Assembly (NCBI RefSeq): GCF_017874215.1
Contig: NZ_JAGGLB010000031.1
Span: 1-64,000, forward strand
Length of the DNA stretch: 64,000 nt
Direction: 5' to 3'
From: Paenibacillus eucommiae
GTDB taxonomy: Bacteria; Bacillota; Bacilli; Paenibacillales; NBRC-103111
Shown here: in pieces, positions 7,946 to 16,090 of the stretch
How the letters are laid out: every line of letters starts with the position of its first letter
Position numbering within the stretch: the first letter of the stretch is position 1
The notes under the pieces: generated by a model
Databases searched by the model: none
The model's input: the letters and a program-made list of their open reading frames with translations, nothing else
What the model was told of the DNA's origin: nothing
Position numbers and translations under genes: made by a program

Positions 7946-9889
7946 TTAATTAACTGCAGCAGGAACCACGACAGGTGCCGGAATATGGCTTTCCAGATCG
8001 GTAAACAAATGCAATTTGGACCCCTCATTTCTGCATACGTAGCTGAAGTCAGAGGTTTTTCCGATTAGCAGGAGCTTGATCACCAAGGTATTGATGCCAG
8101 CCTTTAGATCGATAAAGGTCTCATCATTGTAAGGCATCCACATTGCTGCGCTTCTGCTTTCCATGGCTAATTTGCCATTGACCCAGACTTTATAGGGCCC
8201 TTCGTTGCCAATCAGCAGTTCGGCATTTAAGCGGTCCTCCGGGCAAATGATTTCATGGACAAGGTAAATGCAGCTCGGGCCTGCATAATGAATGAACCTG
8301 TCAGGACTGATTTTGTCTTCATGCATGTTAACAAGCTCACACTCAAGCTCATGCAAATCTGCAAAGGATTCATCGATATAAGGCTTATCCAAATTGACAT
8401 ATCCGTTAAACATAGCATGCAGCGTGTCTGGTCTTAAACCGTTGTACGGATCGCTCTCATAGCGGGTAGTATCGTAGTTGTCCCAGAAAGGCCCTATGAC
8501 TTTCATTCTGGCCGCTCCCGACAATCCAAATGATTTTTCGGTGATTGCAGTTGTGACTCCGGCACCATCCTTGACCAGCTTTACAAAGTTGATGTTTCTC
8601 TGCGGAAGGCTTTCGATATCTGCTTTGACCTCAAAATCCACTGAAAGGATAAATTCGCTTTTTGGCAAAATCCTTACTTCAATTTCCTTCACACTGGATA
8701 GAAGTGCCGCCGCTGGAGCTATGCTCAATTGACCCGCAAACTCCTCATCTGCGTGGTTAGTAACGGTAATCGATACGCTGCTGGTCTCCCCATAACCGAT
8801 ACTGGGAAGCCCCTGATAGCTGACAGCAAGCTCCACTTGCTCAACCGGGATTGGAAGCGGCAGGGATGGCTTGGCATCTGCAGGAAGGTCAGTGAATTGA
8901 ACCTCAATAACACCGTCCCGAGCAAGAGAAAGACCTGCTGTACAAGTATCCTTCGCCAAATCGATAATTTTGTCTGAATATCTTTTGATATCAACCGTGC
9001 CTATAACCATCTCTTCCCCGATCTTCTGCAGCCAAAACTCCGGAATGCTGTTCGCTCCATAAATGACGCCCAGAATAGCACCTGCAGTAGCCGCTGTGCA
9101 GTCCGTATCATAACCGCAGTTTACGGCGATCAGCATCGTATTTGTGAAATCCGACTCCCCATATAGCAGCGCAAGAATAGTAATCCCTAAATTAATAACG
9201 CTGTAGGAAGCATCTGCCGACCCGAATCTTTTGGTCATATTTTGACGTGTTACACGCCAGTCTATTTGTCTGCTGTAATGATCGAGCACAAAATAAATGC
9301 ACCGGGAAAGCTCCGTATCCTCAGGCACATACTTCAAACCAAAATGGATCAACTGATGAATATCATGTTCCAGAAAGCTCTGGGCTTCCAGCGCCGCAAA
9401 AAACTGCTCACCATATACGCTCTCCTGCTCGTGGTCAATAATTCCATCCTTGTACGCATACTGAACAGCAACATCAGGATGTCCGGGGCAAATGAACCCC
9501 CAGATTTCAGAGCGGATAGGGCAGCCCATGGAATGCCGGAAAAAATGATTGTTAAAGCTGCCGGAGTAGGGAGGCTGAATGCCTAATTCTATATTTTTGA
9601 TCGCGACAGAGTATTCATTGGCCATGCACAGGTTGAAGGTTGCAAATGCCGCACCAATGTCTTCTGTTGTAATACGAGAACCTTTCTTCTCCAACACCTC
9701 TTGCAAATACAATACCTGCAGATCGAGATCATCATTGGGAGGAATAACTTTCGGGAAAATATTGTCCATCGTATAATCCATCAGACTTTTGTTGTTCTCC
9801 TGCAAGCCGCCTACGGCCCCGCCGATACATTTGCCAATCCATCCTCCGTGAACCTTGTTTAAGTATGTTTCATAATTTAGTTGCAGCAT
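7946..9889 (-). CDS. ADP-ribosylglycohydrolase-fold protein with C-terminal beta domains
   Basis: The first 330 residues match the ADP-ribosylglycohydrolase (DraG/ARH) superfamily: GGWIGKCIGGAVGG near the N-terminus, an acidic metal motif NDDLDLQ near residue 50, and the C-terminal metal motif CGYDTDCTAATAGAILG near 270. The remaining 300 residues look like beta-sandwich domains, ending in a carbohydrate-binding-like segment (YKVWVNGKLAMES). There is no signal peptide, so it is cytosolic. The start is placed at 9889 (MLQLNYE) because AAGGAG abuts the earlier ATG at 9898 but lies 9 bases before this one. Its place in a glycosidase cluster suggests a glycan substrate rather than ADP-ribosylated protein; that is inference. 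Confidence 0.75.
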   Translation of the reverse strand: MLQLNYETYLNKVHGGWIGKCIGGAVGGLQENNKSLMDYTMDNIFPKVIPPNDDLDLQVLYLQEVLEKKGSRITTEDIGAAFATFNLCMANEYSVAIKNIELGIQPPYSGSFNNHFFRHSMGCPIRSEIWGFICPGHPDVAVQYAYKDGIIDHEQESVYGEQFFAALEAQSFLEHDIHQLIHFGLKYVPEDTELSRCIYFVLDHYSRQIDWRVTRQNMTKRFGSADASYSVINLGITILALLYGESDFTNTMLIAVNCGYDTDCTAATAGAILGVIYGANSIPEFWLQKIGEEMVIGTVDIKRYSDKIIDLAKDTCTAGLSLARDGVIEVQFTDLPADAKPSLPLPIPVEQVELAVSYQGLPSIGYGETSSVSITVTNHADEEFAGQLSIAPAAALLSSVKEIEVRILPKSEFILSVDFEVKADIESLPQRNINFVKLVKDGAGVTTAITEKSFGLSGAARMKVIGPFWDNYDTTRYESDPYNGLRPDTLHAMFNGYVNLDKPYIDESFADLHELECELVNMHEDKISPDRFIHYAGPSCIYLVHEIICPEDRLNAELLIGNEGPYKVWVNGKLAMESRSAAMWMPYNDETFIDLKAGINTLVIKLLLIGKTSDFSYVCRNEGSKLHLFTDLESHIPAPVVVPAAVN

Positions 9890-9942
9890 CCATTCCATCT
9901 CCTTGGTTTCATGTGCAGCTTAAGCTGCCCTATTATTTGTGT

Positions 9943-12900
9943 TTAATTGCCCAATCTGTATAAAGCTGCATCATCAAAATAGATCTTTTCATCCGGCAGA
10001 AAATCCCATGACGGAAAGTTGATCAGGACCGTTGTGTAAGAACTGACCCTGAAAACAACCTCAAGCTCCTGCCAGGTGCCTTTATTCGTGGAAACGGACA
10101 CCTTGTCGTTGACGAGATAGAGATCAGCCCCATTGACTTTCAAAATATTCATCCATTGAATCGATCCATTCGTAGCCGAGTCAGCCGGGATGAAATAATG
10201 GATGACAGACTGATACAATCCCGGTTTTACGCTGACATTCGCTTGGTACGGAGAGCCTCCTTTAGTCAGGCCAACTCCTTCTAGACTGTAGGTACCGGTT
10301 CTTTTTACGGCGCTGCTGCGCTTCAAGGTCCCATTTCCTCCTGTCCAGCTCAAGTCCCAATGGGGCACTGTGCCTGTACCATCACCTAATTCAAATGAAG
10401 CATTATCCAGTATATTTACCAGTCCCCTTACAGGCTCGATCTGAAGAGCTGCCGCTTCCACATGGGCCTGATTATTATAGGCTGCCTTGTAGACAACACT
10501 CTGCTTGGTAGAAGCAGCCGGAATGGAAGGTACAGTAAATACCGCTGTTTGGCTAGCTGCGTTCCAATAAAACGCTGTTGGCGTTACCGGTATCCCGCTG
10601 CCACCATTAAAACTTTGTTCGATGATGAAATCGCTAGCCACAGGCTCGTTCTTTGGTATTTGGCTCAGGTGAACGTTAACCTTCCCCTCCTGAACAGACA
10701 CTGCTGTGACTTTGGTATCGTCGATAACCTGACCGTCCAGGCGGTACAAGGCTGCATCGTCAAAGTAAATTTTTTCCCCGGGCAGAAAATCCCAAGATGG
10801 AAAGTTAACTAGTACAGTGGAAGAAGCGCTAACCTCGAATATCAATTCAAGCTCCTGCCAAGTGCCTTTATGGGTGGACACAGGTACTTTATCGGTAACG
10901 ATATAGTCATCCACTCCATTTGTTTTCACGATATTCATCCATTGGATCATTCCATTCGCAGCCGAATCCTCCGGAACAAAATAGTGAACCACCGACTGAT
11001 AGAGCCCGGGCTCTACAGCAATATTTCCTTGATAAGGTGAGCCCCCCTTAGTCAAGCCGCTCCCTTCCAGACTGTACGTACCTGTTTTTTGTATCGCATC
11101 AGTCCGTGTAATCGTACCGCCTTCTCCTCCTGCCCAGTCCAAATCCCACGGAGGGGCTGTGGCTGAGCCATTACCGGCTTCAAAGGATGGGTTCTGCAAA
11201 AGATTCACCAAGCCCGCCACTGGAGCTACTTGAAGTGGTGCAGCTTCGACTGCGGTCTGGCCTTTGTAAGACACCTTGTACACGACACTCTGCTGTGTAG
11301 CAGCGGCTGGAATGGGTACTACCAAAACAACTGTCTGTGCAGCTTCATTCCATTGTAAATCCTTAGGCGTTACAGCTATCCCGCTGTTGCCATTAAAGCT
11401 TTGCTCAATGGTGAAGTCGTTAGCTTCAGGCTCATTCAAAGGTATTTGACTGAGCTGAACGCTAATCGCACCTTCTTGGGCAGACACTGCCGTGATTGCT
11501 GTTTCATCGACAACAGGACGGTCCAAGCGGTACAACGCGGCATCATCAAAATAGATTTTTTCCCCAGGCAGAAAGTCCCACGATGGGAAATTGAACAATA
11601 CAGTCGATGCAGCGCTGACCTCGAATATGAGCTCCAGCTCCTGCCAGATGCCTTTATTCGTGGAAACAGGCACTTTGTCCGTGACGATGTAATTATCTAC
11701 TCCGTTTGTTTTCACGATGTTCATCCATTGGATCGTCCCATTCGTCTCTGAATCCTCCGGAATGTAGTAGTGGATTATAGACTGGTAGAGCCCTGGTTCC
11801 ACAGGAATATTCCCTTGATAAGGCGATCCGCCCTTAGTCAGACCTGTTCCTTCGAGACTGTAAGTATCCGTTCTCTGTATCGCATCGGTTCGTGTTATCG
11901 TCCCGCCTTCTCCCCCAGCCCAGCCCAAATCCCAAGGAGGCGCTGTGTCAGAGCCATCACCAGCTTCAAAGGATGGGTTCTGCAGCAAATTGTGCAGGTC
12001 CACCACTGGTGCTAGCTGAAGAGGTGCAGTTTGAACTGCGGTCTGGCCTTTGTAAGATACGCTATATACAACGCTCTGCTCTGTAGCAGCCGCCGAAACC
12101 GGCACTTTAATGGCTGCTGTCCGGGTTGCTGCATTCCATTTCAAATCGACGGGCGTAACCGGTATCCCGCTGCCGCCATTAAAGCTTTGTTCAATAGTAA
12201 AATCATTAGCTCCAGGCTTGCTTAATGGAGGTTGATTCAGTTGGACGCTAATCGTTCCTTCCTGTGCCGAAACCGACTGTATTTCTGCTTGCTCAGCATC
12301 GATCAGGTAGATAGGATGAATATTCGCCTCCGTCCACGGAGCCCCGCCTCCCCAGCCCAGATAGACCGAGTTGCCACGATAATTCCGGAAGAAAAAGCCC
12401 TGCAATTGTTTGGTTGCATCCGTATCAACACCAATGCTGGAGAATGGAATCACTTGCACCAGATTCCACTTGTCATTCGCGGTTGCGGCATTAGCGGACC
12501 AGTCAACAAATTGCGTATTGAATTCATACGACTTGCCCGCATCTTTGTTATAAATAAATTTGACGCTGTTGGGATTCGTAAAGAAGCCTCTATAGCCCTT
12601 TTTCAAATCTCCACTCAGGAAAGTTTCTACGGAATCATCACCGCCACTGCTCCACCAGCCACCTGCTGTTATATCATTACTGACGACCATCTTGGCCGGA
12701 TCGCTGTGGAAGTTCTCATAACCGACATAGAGGTTCTCCTTATCCCACAACAGGTATACCTTCGTTTCTACAGGTCCTTCCGTAGTTGTGTTCATGATAT
12801 AAAAGTTATTAAACGGCGCCGCATCGGTCCATGGCCCCTTGCTGAAATCAAGGGACTGCAGGATGTCCTCCTTGCTTGCTGTTGTTTTGACAGCCCTTGC

Positions 12901-15900
12901 CGAAAGAATCGAATGTTCTTCCAGAAATTGATTCAAGCGCTCACCAACAACCCCGTTATCCGGCTCGGTTAGGGTATATCTTTCAAGCGCGCTAATGAAC
13001 GTTTTCTGCATACCATCCCAAATGCCCCCGTTATTCGGGTAGTCCAAAATTTCCAAAACTGGGTTTCCTTTAAATTGCTTCCTAAGTTCAAGCCTTTTCT
13101 TCGCCAGCTCCACGCTTAGCTTGACATCATCGAGCAGGGCCAGCGCTTCCTGTTCATTGGAAGGAGTCGTGACAGCGCTTGTTCGCGGAAAACTGAGCGC
13201 CGAAGCTTCATAGTATTCGAAGGTGCGCATAAGCAGAGCTGCACGGGTTTGCTGCTTACCAGTTTGCGCCTTGTCCATAACCTGCTCCATCAAGCGCCGA
13301 CTCTCAGCCATATCCTCCTTGGTGACCGCGTTTAAATAGCTGTGATCATCCATATTCATGAAATTATTCCTATTCGGAGAGGTAGCCCAAGCCTTGTACC
13401 AGGCTGTTTCAAAAATACGTGTCGTCCAGAAATCTTCCCATAATGCGTAGTACTGCTGCAAATATGGTGCGGCTTCTGCGCCTACTGCACGTTCATACCA
13501 TTCCTGCAACAAAGTGTCGGTATCCTGATTCGGGTTCCATTGCAGCTTGGCTGAAAGCCAAGGCTTCGGGCCTTCGCCATAGTTCGGATACAGCTCTGCC
13601 ACGTGGGCAATAACGCTATTTTCCTGTCCATATTTATAGTTGTCCGCCATCTTATGCAAATACACACGAGGCACATTATAAGGAGCGCCATATAAATATT
13701 CATAGAATCCCAGGTTAGTCGCAGCCTGCTGCCACTTTTCCGTATGCTCCACGCCAATAGCTTCCATATCTGGATCGATCCAAGACATGCGGTCATCCGT
13801 AATGTAAGGAATTACACGTTCATGAAGCTTCAGATTGGCTGGAGGATCATAGACATTCCAATAAGCCAGCAATCCAAAGTATTTATCCTTATACTTCTCA
13901 TTCTTCAAGACACCTTCAACAACTTTATTGACCCAAGGATAATAGAAATCCGACATATCCACTGCGCCGATAGAATTCTTTTTGTCCGTCAGGTTGGCTT
14001 CACAGTAATTCGAGCTGTCATTCGTACCTAAAGAGTAGGAAATTTGATCAGGATTCGCATCAAAATAGGCCTTGATACGCTCGATGGCCACCTCTGCTGT
14101 CGTATCGTTGAAGCACGGTTGCCAATTGAAAGCATGCGTCGGTACAACGCCTCCGGGATAATACTCAGGGTGCTTGTCAAAAACCTCCGGATCAAACAAT
14201 TTAGACATGTTATGATGGAACTGGATATTATCCAGCAGTCGATTATGTTTCGCCCACTCCGCATTGGCTGCATTATTCACGCCTTCAATCGCAATCGGAA
14301 ATTCAGTTCCAAAAAACTGTCGGGATATGTTGACAGGTTCATTACGAACCGTTTGCCCAGACACTGTAATCGTCTGGTGCTCAGGCACATCATCGCCATC
14401 AGGTCCGGGGAGCAGCCAACTGACACCGACATATCTCTCGAGGAAATCGTACACTCCAAATTCCGTCCCTGAGATTGTGGGGCCGATGATGGTAATCCTG
14501 TTCGCACTTGGCACAATGACAAAACCATCATTGGGGAGCCCCTCCAACACGCCATTGACTTGCTGCTCATCTTCAGGAGCTTTCATTCCCACGTATATTC
14601 GGACTACATCCTCCGCCAAGCTTTCCTCATCGATAGGCTCAAAGGATTGGTGGAACAACAGACGTGCTCCGGTCGATTCTTGCACATAATCGGAAAGGGT
14701 TTGCGCCGCTGCAAGCATCCGGGAGTTCGCATCTGCGGCTACGATGATCACACCCTTGGCCTGACCGGCTTCCACAATATTCAGGCTTTTGCCCGGATCC
14801 GGTGTGGGACTTGGTCCTGGTGTTGCGGTTGGTCCTGGCGTAGTGCCCGGTCCCGGTGTGGGACTTGGTCCTGGTGTTGCGGTTGGTCCTGGCGTAGTGC
14901 CCGGTCCCGGTGTTGCACTTGGGGCTAGAGTTGATCCAGGACTTGGTGATGCTGTCATACCCGGCGCTGGTGTAACAGATGAAACAGGTTTCGTTTCGAA
15001 TGTTGAACCTGCCACCTTTTCATCCACTACGGCAATTGTGCCTTTACCCGTTACTTTTACCGCTGCATGAATCGTCAACTTGCCTACTTTCGTTCCTTCA
15101 CCAAGCTCCAAAATTGCCCCTGGCGTTCTTACGATTAGGCTTTCTATTGTCGTTGAACCCTTCACGACGATGCGTACAGCTCCGTCCTTATCAATAATGA
15201 CTTCGGCGAGAGCAGAATCCTCGATATAAATACTGTTCACTCCACCACCGCTAACGGTCGTTGTTCCTTTTACAGTAACACCGGCTAAGGAGGCATCGCC
15301 CTCTGCTATCCCTTTGCCAAACAATAGCTTTCCGGTGATCGCCATATTTCTTAGTGTTACTCCAGTAACATGAATCGCAGCATTCCCTGTTAAGGTTTCT
15401 GTACCGGCTTCAGGACCGAAGGTGCCTGCAGTGTTATAAATGCCGGGTTTGGTTTGTATCGCACGCTCCAAAGTCACAACGGCTTCAGCACGTGTGATAG
15501 CATGCAGCGGCTTAAATAAATTCCCTTCATATCCATTCAAAATCCCGTTGGATACCAATGCTTTGACTGCGTCTATGCTCCAGCTTGCGATCTGTCCCGC
15601 ATCGCTGAAGGCTGCAGCTTCTTTTTGATCCATTTCGGTAAGACCAAGAAGTCTGTCCACAATGACCGCAGCTTCTTGTCTGCTTATAGATTTGTTAGGT
15701 CCCATGGTTCCATCGGGATATCCTGATATATAACCCGCTTGGACAGCCATGGCAACCTGGTCATAGAACCAGTCCGTCGCTTTTACATCCGTGGAAGACA
15801 CTTCCGCCTTTTCTGTAAATCCGAAAGAGCTATTGACCAGCGTCATAAATTCCGCCCTGGTGATCGAGTTATCCGGCTTCACACTTCCGTCCGGGTAACC

Positions 15901-16074
15901 TTGGATGAATCCTTGCTGCATCCAGCTGTTCATCTGGGCTTCCGCCCAATGCCCTTTCAAATCGGACTTGGAATCGGACTTGGCTTCCGCCCCAAAAGCA
16001 GTGCCGAAAGACGAGAATATCATACAAATGATCAAGCAAATAGCGGTATACTTTAAACCCCATTTTTTTACCAT
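9943..16074 (-). CDS. Giant SLH-anchored surface protein with DUF4838 and carbohydrate-binding domains
   Basis: About 2,043 residues with a signal peptide (KKWGLKYTAICLIICMIF, cut near AFGAEA). In order: three SLH domains (about 44-88, 102-146, 160-208) that bind the cell-wall polymer; a beta-helix-like repeat region (232-358); a Pro/Gly/Thr linker (370-433) made of repeated TPGPTATPGP units; an alpha/beta domain like those before family 20/67 glycosidases (434-590); a DUF4838 catalytic-type region (about 600-930); a family-9-like carbohydrate-binding domain (near 1080-1290); and three nearly identical units of about 262 residues to the C-terminus. It is likely a cell-surface glycan-binding enzyme. 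The start is uncertain: GAGGAG touches an ATG at 16086, so the ATG at 16074 is preferred. It begins 16 bases after the stop of the GH106-like gene and is coupled to it. Confidence 0.85.
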   Translation of the reverse strand: MVKKWGLKYTAICLIICMIFSSFGTAFGAEAKSDSKSDLKGHWAEAQMNSWMQQGFIQGYPDGSVKPDNSITRAEFMTLVNSSFGFTEKAEVSSTDVKATDWFYDQVAMAVQAGYISGYPDGTMGPNKSISRQEAAVIVDRLLGLTEMDQKEAAAFSDAGQIASWSIDAVKALVSNGILNGYEGNLFKPLHAITRAEAVVTLERAIQTKPGIYNTAGTFGPEAGTETLTGNAAIHVTGVTLRNMAITGKLLFGKGIAEGDASLAGVTVKGTTTVSGGGVNSIYIEDSALAEVIIDKDGAVRIVVKGSTTIESLIVRTPGAILELGEGTKVGKLTIHAAVKVTGKGTIAVVDEKVAGSTFETKPVSSVTPAPGMTASPSPGSTLAPSATPGPGTTPGPTATPGPSPTPGPGTTPGPTATPGPSPTPDPGKSLNIVEAGQAKGVIIVAADANSRMLAAAQTLSDYVQESTGARLLFHQSFEPIDEESLAEDVVRIYVGMKAPEDEQQVNGVLEGLPNDGFVIVPSANRITIIGPTISGTEFGVYDFLERYVGVSWLLPGPDGDDVPEHQTITVSGQTVRNEPVNISRQFFGTEFPIAIEGVNNAANAEWAKHNRLLDNIQFHHNMSKLFDPEVFDKHPEYYPGGVVPTHAFNWQPCFNDTTAEVAIERIKAYFDANPDQISYSLGTNDSSNYCEANLTDKKNSIGAVDMSDFYYPWVNKVVEGVLKNEKYKDKYFGLLAYWNVYDPPANLKLHERVIPYITDDRMSWIDPDMEAIGVEHTEKWQQAATNLGFYEYLYGAPYNVPRVYLHKMADNYKYGQENSVIAHVAELYPNYGEGPKPWLSAKLQWNPNQDTDTLLQEWYERAVGAEAAPYLQQYYALWEDFWTTRIFETAWYKAWATSPNRNNFMNMDDHSYLNAVTKEDMAESRRLMEQVMDKAQTGKQQTRAALLMRTFEYYEASALSFPRTSAVTTPSNEQEALALLDDVKLSVELAKKRLELRKQFKGNPVLEILDYPNNGGIWDGMQKTFISALERYTLTEPDNGVVGERLNQFLEEHSILSARAVKTTASKEDILQSLDFSKGPWTDAAPFNNFYIMNTTTEGPVETKVYLLWDKENLYVGYENFHSDPAKMVVSNDITAGGWWSSGGDDSVETFLSGDLKKGYRGFFTNPNSVKFIYNKDAGKSYEFNTQFVDWSANAATANDKWNLVQVIPFSSIGVDTDATKQLQGFFFRNYRGNSVYLGWGGGAPWTEANIHPIYLIDAEQAEIQSVSAQEGTISVQLNQPPLSKPGANDFTIEQSFNGGSGIPVTPVDLKWNAATRTAAIKVPVSAAATEQSVVYSVSYKGQTAVQTAPLQLAPVVDLHNLLQNPSFEAGDGSDTAPPWDLGWAGGEGGTITRTDAIQRTDTYSLEGTGLTKGGSPYQGNIPVEPGLYQSIIHYYIPEDSETNGTIQWMNIVKTNGVDNYIVTDKVPVSTNKGIWQELELIFEVSAASTVLFNFPSWDFLPGEKIYFDDAALYRLDRPVVDETAITAVSAQEGAISVQLSQIPLNEPEANDFTIEQSFNGNSGIAVTPKDLQWNEAAQTVVLVVPIPAAATQQSVVYKVSYKGQTAVEAAPLQVAPVAGLVNLLQNPSFEAGNGSATAPPWDLDWAGGEGGTITRTDAIQKTGTYSLEGSGLTKGGSPYQGNIAVEPGLYQSVVHYFVPEDSAANGMIQWMNIVKTNGVDDYIVTDKVPVSTHKGTWQELELIFEVSASSTVLVNFPSWDFLPGEKIYFDDAALYRLDGQVIDDTKVTAVSVQEGKVNVHLSQIPKNEPVASDFIIEQSFNGGSGIPVTPTAFYWNAASQTAVFTVPSIPAASTKQSVVYKAAYNNQAHVEAAALQIEPVRGLVNILDNASFELGDGTGTVPHWDLSWTGGNGTLKRSSAVKRTGTYSLEGVGLTKGGSPYQANVSVKPGLYQSVIHYFIPADSATNGSIQWMNILKVNGADLYLVNDKVSVSTNKGTWQELEVVFRVSSYTTVLINFPSWDFLPDEKIYFDDAALYRLGN
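9946..12300 (-). repeat. Three direct repeats of about 785 bp inside the surface protein gene
   Basis: Matching segments recur near 9958, 10741 and 11527 (for example the GCATCRTCAAARTA region), giving a period of 783-786 bp. Each unit encodes an Ig-like segment (VTAVSVQEG... IEQSFNG.SGI) followed by a carbohydrate-binding sandwich (NPSFE.G.G... FPSWDFLPGEKIYFDDAALYRL). High similarity suggests recent duplication or continued recombination. Confidence 0.9.
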
Positions 16075-16090
16075 GTCCTCGGTCATCTCC

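Noticed and set aside
12232..12972. Antisense reading frame of 246 codons inside the giant surface protein gene
   Set aside because: The minus-strand frame is clearly the real gene with repeated domains; the opposite frame shows no family features.
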